23,162 bases of DNA from Schoenoplectus triqueter (Eukaryota; Streptophyta; Magnoliopsida; Poales; Cyperaceae). This document shows positions 1 through 12,777 of the stretch, piece after piece. Numbering within the stretch: the stretch's first letter is position 1; every line of letters starts with the position of its first letter. The notes below the pieces were generated by a model, which worked only from the letters and a program-made list of their open reading frames with translations, made no database searches and was not told the origin of the DNA. The DNA is taken from the NCBI GenBank assembly GCA_964058805.1, contig CAXKVV010001936.1, forward strand, positions 1 through 23,162, in the 5' to 3' direction. A program made the position numbers and the translations under genes.

Positions 1-23
1 CTGTATCGTATCTACAAGTCATT

Positions 24-95
24 AATAATCCGCCTTCATATCGTCCGAATAATCTGCCTTCATATCGTCCGAATAATCTGCTTTCATATCGCCCG
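24..95. repeat. 24-bp tandem repeat, three copies
   Basis: Three head-to-tail 24-bp units lie at 24-47, 48-71 and 72-95, differing at only a few bases. In the + frame starting at base 3 the units translate as the octapeptide NN(P/L)(P/L)SYRP, and the frame stays open from the left edge to a TGA at 105-107. The unit length is a multiple of three, so this could be the last coding stretch of a gene that begins left of the window. It could equally be a non-coding minisatellite. No start codon, splice site or domain is visible, so no gene is called. Confidence 0.8.
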
Positions 96-107
96 GGACA
101 TAATTGA

Positions 108-510
108 CGTTTTCGTCCGGTGACACGCATTACGAATCGAGGAAGGAATTGCTGTTTCCGTCCTTGGTACTTTCGTAATTTCCAAAACTTTACTGCTTTT
201 TTGGTGACTTTTTATTTTCAATTTATTATTAATAAAAAAATCCGGCGCAGTAGCGCCGCTTCACAACCAAACCACCATTCTCTGTACCCAATTACAATAT
301 TTTCTTCGTGTAACAGGTTAAAAAGAGTGTATAAATCACTGATGACTCGCGATATAAATACATTGGTAAAGTTTCTCATATTGTAGTACTACAACTGTTT
401 AATATGTAACAGCGGCCTAAAGTGAGTTGGAGAGTGTGCCTCAGGCTTGGTTTACAAAAGAAAATAAAAAGGCTGGGACACTGAACAAAACAAAGAGAAG
501 CATTTTGGAT
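108..510. other. intergenic, no gene seen
   Basis: No convincing coding region. A short perfect hairpin, cggcgc / gcgccg with loop agta, lies at 243-258, and a 14-bp palindrome ttgtagtactacaa lies at 381-394. GC-rich hairpins and CACTAC-like motifs occur near the ends of CACTA transposons, but no paired terminal repeat or flanking duplication was found, so neither is assigned. An open frame covering 120-386 starts at GTG and has no coding character. Confidence 0.5.
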
Positions 511-511
511 C

Positions 512-999
512 TAAATCTGCTATTATTCTCGGATAATAGTAGATTCTTATTTAAAATCTAAAATATATTTAAAAAATTTAAAAATAAAAAGTTTATAGAT
601 ATTTCTTTTTATTTGTAGAAAAACATGTATAATTTCGTAAAAATTCGGAAATTTGTATATTTGATTCCTCTTAATATATTTTTTTCTATAGCAAATGTCT
701 AACCCCTCCAGTCTCGCCCCCTCAATCTAAAATCCTGACTCTTCTCCTGTTTGTAGATTGATAGCCCGTCAAATTTTATGCAATTTCGTGAACGTTTGAT
801 AGTCAATTTGTAATCGTTATAAATATTAGTGAAAGACTAATAAATTTAATAATTTTTGATGAAGAATCAAATATTAATGAAATTTTATAAACTTTTAATC
901 TACAATTAAAAAAATATATTCATAAAATTTTAAATTTTTTATGTATTTTTTAGATTTAAAAGTAAGACGCTGTTATTTAGAAGAATAATAGCTGATTTT
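512..999. mobile_element. MITE (family A), copy 1, next to the DUF538 gene
   Basis: An AT-rich, non-coding element with inverted ends. The left end reads taaatctgctattattct at 512-529, and the reverse complement of the right end at 982-999 reads aaaatcagctattattct. The symmetry continues inward, with aaatctaaaa-type motifs and A/T runs on both sides. Internal motifs resemble those of the element at 8613-8876, including 'gtcaaattt' followed later by 'ttaatgaaatt', so both belong to one family. This copy is nearly twice as long, which suggests an internal insertion or a less-deleted form. No clear target-site duplication was seen. It ends 78 bp before the start codon of the next gene. Confidence 0.6.
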
Positions 1000-1077
1000 C
1001 AGCCAAGCCTCTTTCTCTGGTGCGCTCTCTTTCTTCTCTCTCCTCTTGTAAAAGGAGAAGACGGTGAAAGGGGCGAA

Positions 1078-3104
1078 ATGGAGAAAGCTCTGACGAAGTT
1101 GAGTAGCTTCACCATCTCCAGGAAAGCCAAAGAGGAGATCGCCTCCATTGGAGAGGATCTCTCTGTGAGTGTTCAATTCCTTTTTTGTCTTTCTATTTTG
1201 CTTATTTGTTTTGATCGGTTTTAATTTGATTTAGATTTATTATGGTATGAAGATCTTTGTGGCAGATCCATCCATTGTTCGCTCGTTGCAATTTTTATGC
1301 TGTATTATTTTCATTTTTGAATTATGCAACGTAGATTCCTCGAAAAAAATTTGGATATCTCGTTTTGGTTTCTGAAAATGCAGTGCTTTTATACCGGCAA
1401 TTGGAGCTATCTGCTTAAGCTTTTGATTTTTGCAATCCGGACTTGAAATGTGTGAAACTTTGTTTAATCACTCTTTAAAAAAAATGGAATTTTGATTAAT
1501 GTTGGTCATATTTTAAAAAAAATCTGTGTAAATTCTGATTTTTCCCTGATCTTATACATAGAAGGAAATTTCAATCTGCATTAGTCTTCAATTTCTTCAT
1601 GAGTGATTGGCAGGAATTTTGCAAACTAATTCAATAGATCTCAACAGGAAACATACATGCTTTTCTTTAAAAATATTGAATTACCAAAGAATTTTACTTG
1701 GATTGCAGAAATTCTCAAGCACTGTTGAAGAGAGAGCAAAATGGGTTTTCGAGAAACTGAAAGGTGCATATCAAAAACACCACCTTTTCCTCTATAATTT
1801 ATGTTCTAACAAGATAAAATTTTGGGCAAATCTAATAAAAGTCTTCAGGAGTTCAATAGAGTTATCTGGCTTTGTGCAAATCCTTTCTAGTTGAAGCCTT
1901 TTTCATTGTGTTCTAGTTGAAACCATTCTTCAAAATATCGTCAAAAACTCAACATTGAGAATTGTCGAACCAATGCACTTCTCTGCTACTTGGCAAGTAT
2001 CAGATCCCATTATCCTTTTACTGATCCAATTTATGTTCTTATAACCAGTGCCACTTTTCTCTACGTGAAACTCTCTTAAAGCATTGTTTGCTTGCCAACA
2101 TATGTACCCAGAAAACCAAATTTATTTGTCCAAGAGTAGGTATATATCTTTGTTTTCCAGACTATGTGACACTGGGTTGTAGTTTGCCAAAAGGAAGCTG
2201 GCCAATATAAACATTGCATATATATCTGATTTTCAATTGTAATTTTTTTTAATATTTCAGTCAATTTTGCTAGCAGAAGGGTTATAATAATTAATAACAA
2301 CTTTCACAACTGACAAAATGTTGTGGAGACAAACTTTAGAATCGAAAGGTTTTTGACTTAGTAGGACAAAAACTGAATATATGAGGTGTGTCAAAATTAG
2401 AAAAATATTGTGCATCTGTACATATGTCCTCAATTAGATGAGTCCTGTGTGTAATTTGATACAATTTGTGGTGTTGGGCTTGCCAAACAAGTTCCAGAAG
2501 CTCTATGGATGACTAGCGGCTTCCCAAGTTGTATGAAATTTGATACACAACCTACCTATTTCATAATTCATAGAGAAGAATGCAGCTTTTTTCTTTTTTT
2601 TTTCCAATTCTCTGATTTTGGTAATTCCTTGGTTTAGTAATCCCAGTATTGGCACATTCATTATCAATACAACCTATCTTTTTTCTTAATGGGTTTACTT
2701 ATTTGTTGATTTTATGTTCTCTAGGTAAACCGCTGAAGTCCCTGCCAGACCTCATGCGTGAGTATAACCTACCACCAGGCATCTTTCCTAAAAATATTGT
2801 AACCTATGAATTAGACGAATCAAAATCCAAACTAATCGTTCACCTCTCTGCTCCATGTGAGGTTAGTTTCAAGGATTCCTCCGTCATAAGGTATGCAACC
2901 CGTGTGAAAGCTACTCTCACAAGAGGCAAGCTGTCAAACATTGAAGGAATGAAAACCAAGAGTTTGGTTTGGGTCAAGGTGACTCATGTTGGTATTGAGA
3001 GCTATAAATCTGACAAGATTGCATTCACAGCTGGTGTGAAGAAATTAAAAGAGAAAGATTCATATGAGGTGCCTCGAGACGCAATCAGAGTTGAAGAGTT
3101 TTAG
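1078..3104 (+). CDS. DUF538 family protein (At5g01610-like), 3 exons, 173 aa
   Basis: I place exons at 1078-1164, 1709-1763 and 2725-3104. All introns are GT-AG and the joined frame is open for 173 codons, closing with TAG. The product starts MEKALTKLSSFTISRKAKEE, continues through the mini-exon (VEERAKWVFEKLKG) and ends AIRVEEF. The DUF538 domain fills the last exon, with family hallmarks LPDLMREYNLPPGIFP (about residues 53-68), a PCEV segment and TAGVKK near the C-terminus. Length and order closely match Arabidopsis At5g01610 (about 170 aa). The solved structure of that protein (established knowledge) has a BPI-like fold, so lipid or small hydrophobic ligand binding is suspected but unproven for the family. 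No signal peptide or membrane segment is visible, so a cytosolic location is inferred. The start is the first ATG after a pyrimidine-rich leader and has a good context (gaaATGG). A LINE scrap lies in the second intron. Confidence 0.93.
2321..2392 (+). mobile_element. LINE reverse-transcriptase scrap in DUF538 intron 2
   Basis: About 70 bp translate in + frame as LWRQTLESKGF, a stop, then LSRTKTEYMRC, a conserved stretch just after the catalytic motif in plant LINE reverse transcriptases. It matches bases 22934-23001 of this window at most positions (both begin ttgtggagacaaa and end gaatatatgaggtgt). Homology stops abruptly on both sides. It is a dead fragment with an in-frame stop, in the sense orientation of the host gene and well away from both splice sites. 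Confidence 0.75.
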
Positions 3105-3527
3105 GGTAAATTGGATTCCGAATTGTTTGGTTGTGATGGTGTTTGTCATGAGGGGCTTATGTGGGAACATGATTCTTTGTATTTCATTCTCCTTGATGTT
3201 CTATCGAGTCTGGACTAGCCGATACTATTGGCAAAGTAATGCATCTCTACTGATATGCACGTATATATATATTTTACAACTTATCAAACTTGATTTAAGT
3301 TTTCAGGGACAAGTTAAATTATTGTAGACAAATCTGGGTTCTTTCACATGGACTTGTGTTTGGGCCTTTGGGGAATGCATGCCAGTGCCATTGTGTTTCC
3401 CATCGTACGGCCATGTGCGTCTATATTTCGCTGTTATGTCTTGAAATCAAAGTGAAATCGTTGATGTATTACTTGAGCATGACCATGTGATTCTAAAGTA
3501 GATAGAACAATGTGTTGGCACGTTTAG

Positions 3528-3533
3528 AATAAA
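3528..3533 (+). terminator. possible polyadenylation signal of the DUF538 gene
   Basis: An AATAAA hexamer lies 424 bp after the stop codon, followed by A/T-rich DNA. Plant poly(A) signals are weakly conserved, and this is only the clearest match in the 3' flank, so the true cleavage site could be nearer the stop. Confidence 0.25.
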
Positions 3534-3595
3534 ATAATATAAACTTGGCAAATTTTGGACTCTTAAAATAGAAATAGCAGAAAACAACTGGTCTC

Positions 3596-3712
3596 AAAAT
3601 AAGAATAATAACGGTACATTCAAATATAAATTTGCTGTTTTGAAATAGTGAAAATAATTGCTATTTTATTATTTCAAGGAATGAATAAAATAACCGTTAT
3701 TTTCCTGTTGTC
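3596..3712. mobile_element. short foldback (MITE-like) element
   Basis: The outer arms carry aataacggt (near 3606) and the inverted accgttatt (near 3693). An inner pair, tgaaata / tatttca, lies around a short AT-rich centre, so the segment of about 115 bp can fold on itself almost entirely. This is typical of small non-autonomous DNA transposon remnants. No target-site duplication was identified and the superfamily is unknown. Confidence 0.45.
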
Positions 3713-4506
3713 AAGATTCAAGAACCATAACGGCCCACGGACCATTACTTTTTTTTTTGAAACCTTGGCAGCGGCTGCCAAAGCCCAGTACTTTGTTATT
3801 TAATGGATATTTTATCAGAGATCCAGATGACATCAAAAACCTATTGCATTTTTTTTTCATTCAACAAAGGACCGCGGAGCTTCTTCAATCTTTCACCTTT
3901 CGCTTTCTTTTCACAAATATGAAAGATCCATTCAGAACGAAAATAATCCTTATATTCTTTGCCATAGAAGATCAGAGATTGAATCGTAAGGGTCTTCAAT
4001 CCTTTACTCCTAATACATACAGAAAGGCCCACCTCAAAAAGGAAAACCCCCAAGGCAAAGTAATCCTAATACTTCAAATTTGCTCTTGAAATTTAAAGAG
4101 AATAATTCTAACACCCACATGAAGCTCGACTGCATCAAAAGCGCCGCAAAAGAAACCACAAATGACAATGTTCATCTTGGGCAAGAACTCTATAAATATA
4201 TTTTTTTTCTTCCAAAAACTAAGCAAAGTGCACTTGCACTGAAAAATCCTAGGTTCTCTAGAATAGCAACATGTTTTTTTGATCCAACAGAATAGCAACA
4301 TGTAAGACTTAGGTTTCAAATCAGAATAAAACAATGTTCACAGAAATTTGTAAACACCACCTTGTACAAGATAAACAACACAACCTTGTGCCACACTACC
4401 GGTACTACAAACTAATTGTTTTAACAGTACAGTAGAAGTTCAGTAGCAATAAAAATAATATAATCCTACTTCCAGAGCATGCAAAAGGACAAGTTGATCT
4501 CTGTCC
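3713..4506. other. intergenic between convergent genes, includes RPT6 3' flank
   Basis: The DUF538 and RPT6 genes converge here. The right part should contain the RPT6 3' UTR, transcribed leftward from 4506. Bases 3757-4089 (+) and 3841-4053 (-) are open on both strands. The peptides have no recognisable domain, and the openness probably reflects composition. No RNA gene or complete transposon was seen. Confidence 0.5.
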
Positions 4507-8150
<3,644 letters not shown>

Positions 8151-8310
8151 TTTACAAGATCTCTGACGATCGAGCGTGGTCCTCTTGGATAAATTTTGGT
8201 CTGCGGGGAGAGAATATGTGTGTTTCTGTGTAAGAGAGAAAAAGATCTACAAACTAATAGATTATGGGGGTTGTGTCTTTGAGCGCAAGCAAGGCGATGA
8301 GGCTATGGAA

Positions 8311-8378
8311 GAGAAACGAAACCGCCCTATGTAGAAAGAAGCCTGGGTATTTTAAGGCCCAATAACATTTAGGCACAT
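8311..8378. promoter_or_regulatory. RPT6 upstream block, copy 1 of a duplicated 67-bp sequence
   Basis: The block lies about 160-230 bp upstream of the RPT6 start codon. It includes aggcccaat, which on the RPT6 strand reads attgggcct, a site II / TGGGC-type motif. TGGGC is described in Arabidopsis as a proteasome-gene regulatory element bound by NAC factors (established knowledge); its use here is inference. Bases 9395-9461 repeat this block in the same orientation, with shared cgaaaccgcc, tagaa and aaggccca tracts. Confidence 0.5.
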
Positions 8379-8604
8379 GAACCATGGCCCGGGTAAAAAA
8401 CTGGATGTCTCGTGTTATTTCAATATGATTTTTATCATTATGCTAGTATTCCATTATTTTTTAATCAAATGCTATTTCGACATAATTTAAGCACTCTATG
8501 AACATACATTATAACTTAAAATGAACTTAGGTTTTTGCTGAAAAGAACCGAAAACTAATATGAAAATTGTAAAATAGTTCCTACACAACAAAACACAGAT
8601 ATCT

Positions 8605-8884
8605 ATTCTACTAGAGTCCGGATCTGCTATTATTATGGTCCGATTTTATTATTAAATCTAAAAAATATAAAAATCTTTTAAAAAAATTATAGATATATTT
8701 TTTTTTAATTTATAGATAGATAGTCTGTCAAATTTCATACAGTCCAAATGTTAATGAAATTATATAAAATTTAATAGACTATCAATTTATAAGTAAAATA
8801 ACATATCTATAAACTTTTTTCTATTTTTTAGATTTAATATCAGTCCTATTATTTTGTCCATAATAATTCCGGCCTCATTCTACT
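8605..8884. mobile_element. MITE (family A), copy 2, with 8-bp target-site duplication
   Basis: The element spans about 8613-8876 and is flanked by the perfect 8-bp direct repeat attctact at 8605-8612 and 8877-8884. The left end contains gagtccgga; the reverse complement of the right end contains gaggccgga, followed on both sides by attattatgg and, further in, taaatctaaaaaata. An 8-bp duplication is the signature of the hAT superfamily. It has no coding capacity and is related to the longer element at 512-999. It lies about 460 bp upstream of the RPT6 start codon. Confidence 0.7.
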
Positions 8885-9040
8885 GACTATTGCAAATCAT
8901 AAAACACATATTTCATACACAAGATTAAACTACAAGGCCCTTAAAACACATATTAACCATTTTATATATGTTTTTAATTGTGTACGTCTAATTTGTCATC
9001 GCAAAACCACTAAGATTGTGCTCCACAAAAAAAATAAAAA

Positions 9041-9067
9041 GGGAGGGGAGGGGAAGAGAAGGGAGGG
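9041..9067 (+). other. G-quadruplex-forming purine tract
   Basis: Five G-runs of three or four separated by loops of 1, 1, 7 and 1 bases fit the usual G-quadruplex pattern on the + strand. A CT-rich stretch at about 9203-9235 is a loose inverted counterpart, so the pair could also be the worn ends of a small element. It lies between the divergently transcribed RPT6 and nodulin-related genes. Confidence 0.5.
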
Positions 9068-9394
9068 AAGTTAAAATTGAGTTCACCTTCTCTACACTCC
9101 AATTTGGAGAGGAAAAATTCTATTAATTTGAAAAGTAAATGAGGCAATTTTCTTCCTTCCTCTCTTCACATAATATTTTATGGAACAAGTAACGAATCAA
9201 ATTTCCCCTCCCATACCCTTTCCTCCTCTACCCACCTCACATCCTAAAACTCATTAGACATTTCGAATTATGTCTTCTATATATTTTTAAATTTAACAGA
9301 GCTAAATTATATAATTATGACATATTTTTGTCGATGAAAATAAATACAAAACGTAAGTAAAATAGTTAATGACACATTTAATCAAACCATAAAA

Positions 9395-9466
9395 GAGAGA
9401 CGAAACCGCCTATATAGAAGCAGCCCAGGTGATTTCAAGGCCCATATTACATTTGGCCCATATAAG
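9395..9466 (+). promoter_or_regulatory. upstream block of the nodulin-related gene, copy 2 of the duplicated sequence
   Basis: It matches 8311-8378 over about 67 bp. It holds a TATA-like tatataga (9411-9418) and two GGCCCA motifs (9439-9444 and 9455-9460), the second followed directly by tataag. It sits 240-310 bp upstream of the ATG at 9703, a plausible core promoter distance if the leader is long. The transcription start is not visible from sequence alone. Confidence 0.45.
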
Positions 9467-9588
9467 ACTAAAAATATCACCAATACTTTAATTTATTCTT
9501 AGTAGGAAACACGCAACAGGAGAATGAGAACAAAATTTTCGCATCTGAGGTTGTCAACGGCATCAAAATCGAGAAGAACGAAAGACAT

Positions 9589-9619
9589 CGCAACCACACC
9601 CACACCCACACACACACAA
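9589..9619. repeat. CA/CACACC microsatellite in the presumed 5' UTR
   Basis: A run of accacaccc, cacaccc and then pure ca units ends about 85 bp before the start codon at 9703. It is a simple repeat, probably within the transcribed leader. Confidence 0.7.
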
Positions 9620-9702
9620 TTCTTCCCCTCGTGTAAAGTTCAAGCTTTCACAGTTCACAACTTCACACAGTAACAGTTCCTCTATTTTTCTTCGACTAAG
9701 CC

Positions 9703-11745
9703 ATGGACTCGTACGCACACAACACCAAAACCCACAAACCCAACACAGGTAGCTCCAGACATGAAGCCTCCTCTTCTCCCACCGACCTCTTCTCAAGTGC
9801 TCAGGTGATTTCCGATGCTGCCATGTCGGCCTTTAGGCATGAATCGACCAAGGTCAACAAGGCTGAGGCGGCCGCGGCTGCTGACAACCTCCTTCACGCG
9901 GTCTCACAGTATGGTAATTCAGCTCAGTCAATTAGTTTCATATATAAAATTGGTTGAATTTCCTAATGAAACCCAAATAGTTTGGCCTCTTGGAAAGAAT
10001 GGTTCGGACCATGGATGAACGATGATAGTGTCTTAATTAAGAGGTACCTTGGTGGTAAAATCTGATCCGACCCGATCTGATCTTATTTTTTTTTTCAAAA
10101 AGTCAAACTAACCCAGTTCAATTTGATCCGGTCTGAGATTAAATAGTCTACAACCCAATTAAAATCAATCAAAAATCTGAAAAGTCCACAGTCAAATTGT
10201 TCTGATCTGATCTGATTTTTCTAAGAAGACAGAACTAATCTGACTCGAACCCAATCCAACTTATCCAATTACCACCTCCGCCTGATTTTGGATTAGTTAG
10301 TGTTGTTTGTGAGAAATAAGAGAGAAGTTGGACTTCACTGACGCACGGAGGAAAATTTACAAGTGAAAATTTGCTCCTTGGTAGCCCACTATGGGCACAA
10401 AATTTAGCAGACTATAAAAAATTGCTTCAATGTTAAGCCTGAGACGATTAGATACATTTACTTACTTTATTCTTCTCCTGTTTGCTTTGGTAAAAGATAC
10501 TTCATTACCCACTAGCACTGCTGGTTATGTTTTGGGAAAAGGAGGGGAAAACAATTGAATAGATTCGATAAAATTCCCATGTTTTATCTCAAAAAAAAAT
10601 CATGATTCTTAGTTTAGTAGTTCAATGTTATTTTATTTTATTTTTACCTTAAATATTGTGGCTCAATACTTCTTTTTTTGGTCTTTTTGAAATGAACAGT
10701 GCAACATTTGATGGTCTATTTGCTTCGTTTAAATGTTGTGCCCTTATGTTCTATTATTATCTGGTTAATTTCATTAATTGTAAGCCGAGTTACTTCTACC
10801 ATTTGAAATTTTGCTGCCTTGATTGCTGTCAGTACCTGAATCCAAACAATTGTCTTATTACATGTTCTTTTGGGGCAAAAATTTGACAGTAGTGCTAAGT
10901 GTTTCATGATGTATAAATGGTTGGTTAGTCTTGCTCAAAAGTTGATATTGAAAATTTGAATGACCAGTTGGAAGTCATATTTTATATTTTTAAGAACTAA
11001 GATTATTTCTATCATCTTATTCTTATTAGATATATCAATACTTTTATTACTGGACAGACTATATAGAATATTGTATTTCTGCATAACTAAAAAAAGTAGT
11101 ACTAAATTATAAAACTTATACATTTGAGTTTCAACAAAATTTCAGTATGTTATCACATTGATCAGATTGTATCAATTACGGGGATTTCAAATATAGTGTG
11201 GATATAGGCGCACTTCCATTTATACATAGAGCTGAACTTAATATCTAACATCAGGTCATCTTGAAGAGAAAAGTTATGGCAAGTACATTGGAAAAGCTGA
11301 GGAATACCTCCATCAGTATGCCGCCCCTTCATCACAGCCGCCTTCTCATGGGAGTGGCCCAGTCAAAAAGTACCAAGAAGAAGAAGAATATGAAGATGAA
11401 GAAAAAGAAGAAAAGCAACATACTAGTTATAAACGATCTTATGGAAGTGGCAAACTCAAGAAACATCAGGAAGAAGAGTATGAAGATGGAGAGGAAGAGT
11501 ACACAAAACACAAGACATCGGCTCGGCCGAATTCTCATGCTACTGGCAAAACTAAAAAGCACCAAGAGGAAGAGGAAGAGGAAGAAGGATCAGGAGGTGG
11601 AATTGGGGATTATATGAAGCTGGCACAGGGGATTCTGAAGAGCCAGGGAGGAGGGCATTCTGGTCATTCTGCAGGTGGTGAGTCGGAGGGTGCCGGGGTT
11701 GGGGAATACATGAAATTGGCTCAGGGTTTCTTGGGTAAGCGCTGA
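9703..11745 (+). CDS. nodulin-related protein 1-like, 2 exons, 233 aa
   Basis: Exons lie at 9703-9913 and 11255-11745. The intron is GT-AG, phase 1, and splits a glycine codon. The N-terminal part (about 26-71) reads PTDLFSSAQVISDAA and on to LLHAVSQYG; exon 2 opens HLEEKSYGKYIGKAEEYLHQY. These two blocks define the plant nodulin-related protein family typified by Arabidopsis NRP1. In Arabidopsis NRP1 is linked to heat responses through abscisic acid and to defence against bacteria (established for that protein, inferred here). The middle (about 103-182) is highly charged, with three KK(Y/H)QEEE modules. The C-terminus has two GDYMKLAQG-type motifs at 188 and 220 and ends FLGKR. No signal peptide, membrane segment or enzyme motif is seen. 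Exon 2 has no early in-frame ATG, so scans for ATG-started ORFs miss it. Length exceeds Arabidopsis NRP1, mainly from the acidic insert. Symbol marks the family; orthology with NRP1 or NRP2 is unresolved. Confidence 0.88.
10045..10285. mobile_element. hAT-like non-autonomous element in the nodulin-related gene intron
   Basis: The segment is full of gatccgaccc, gatctgatc and gacccgat motifs, a pattern common inside the ends of plant hAT MITEs. The left end has ttggtggtaa (10049-10058) and the right end, reverse complemented, has gaggtggtaa, giving short inverted ends. No coding sequence is present. The target-site duplication was not resolved. Confidence 0.5.
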
Positions 11746-12099
11746 GTTTGCTTGTGTATGTTTGGTTAATTCTGTTGTATTAGTTTGGACTTGTTAATTG
11801 AATGTAATATGTAGTATGTTTGGTAATGAGAAAAAATATTGTGCCTCCTTGATTTTTTTAAGGAGTGTGTGTGCTATGTTTGAAATAAGTCGTGTGGTCT
11901 GTCTGGTCATAATATATATGAAAGGTTGTCTCTTGACTCATCATATCACATATACTATTGTTCATTTACTTATCTTCGTTTTTCGCTCGTGTACAATCCA
12001 ATAGCTCATATTTATTTTTTGTTGAATTATAAAAAATAATGTACTAAATGCTCCTATATATGGACGTATTTACGATTATTTATTATTCTGTGGGGATCA

Positions 12100-12548
12100 T
12101 CTACTCAATTTGTCTCTTCATTCATCATGTCTCCATTTTTCTAATTGTTGTAACTCAAAATTTAAAAGTGAAATATCAAAATAAAATCCTCAATTTTTAA
12201 ATTTCTAATAATTCAAAATCTAAAACTGAAATATCAGAATAAAATCATTAGATTCTATCAATATATATTTTTCTTCTTACACATAAAATATATTCATTTT
12301 TTTCACTTTTATTTTATATAAATTAATAAATTAAAAACCAACATTTAGAAATTATTTATATTAGTATATTTCTTAATGTCATATAAAATTCAAACGACAT
12401 GCTTTTTTTTTATCTATGCATAAATAAAGTGATATAAATCAAATCTAATATTTTTTTAATATTTCAATTTTAAATTTTGAGTTATTAGAAATTTAAAAAT
12501 CACAGATGTGAAGGAGATACAAAAAATGAAAACTTTTAGACCTACTCT
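12100..12548. mobile_element. foldback element with long inverted arms
   Basis: The left arm is about 12100-12255 and the right arm about 12449-12545. The right arm, reverse complemented, reads tttttaaatttctaataact then caaaatttaaaattgaaata, which matches the left arm closely. The left arm itself contains a 58-bp tandem duplication (taactcaaaattt at 12151 against taattcaaaatct at 12209). The centre is short and AT-rich with no ORF. Long arms suggest a Mutator-like or foldback MITE; the class is not settled. Confidence 0.55.
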
Positions 12549-12549
12549 T

Positions 12550-12569
12550 TATATATATATATATATATA
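12550..12569. repeat. (AT)n microsatellite
   Basis: Ten alternating AT dinucleotides directly after the foldback element. Confidence 0.85.
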
Positions 12570-12777
12570 CGTTATCTTAAGCTCATGAAGGCATTCCGTG
12601 AGCTTAACTCAAAAAATATATTAAATCATCTCGAAATTTTAATTTATCATTCTCATTAAATTCTTTATATAAAAAATCTTGTGGGATGCAAAAATTTGGA
12701 GTGTTTTGAGCTTTTTAAGTCATCGTTTTTAATTTTTTAAAATGATGTTCAAGTATTAAATATATTATTATTATTTT

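Noticed and set aside
120..386. 88-codon + frame
   Set aside because: It starts at GTG inside low-complexity DNA and has no domain or coding composition.
240..394. GC hairpin and ttgtagtactacaa palindrome as CACTA transposon ends
   Set aside because: No matching distant terminus and no 3-bp target duplication was found.
2649..2724. ATG at 2649 as start of a separate 151-aa DUF538 protein
   Set aside because: The acceptor at 2723-2724 joins in phase to the upstream mini-exon and gives the full family N-terminus, so 2649-2724 is intron.
3064..3327. 87-codon + frame after the DUF538 stop
   Set aside because: It overlaps the real coding end in another frame and runs into the 3' UTR; a shadow frame.
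9563..9796. 77-codon minus frame over the nodulin-related leader
   Set aside because: Antisense shadow generated by the CA repeat and exon 1.
11261..11617. 118-codon Lys/Met-rich + frame
   Set aside because: Out of frame with the conserved exon 2; GAAGAA repeats are open in several frames.
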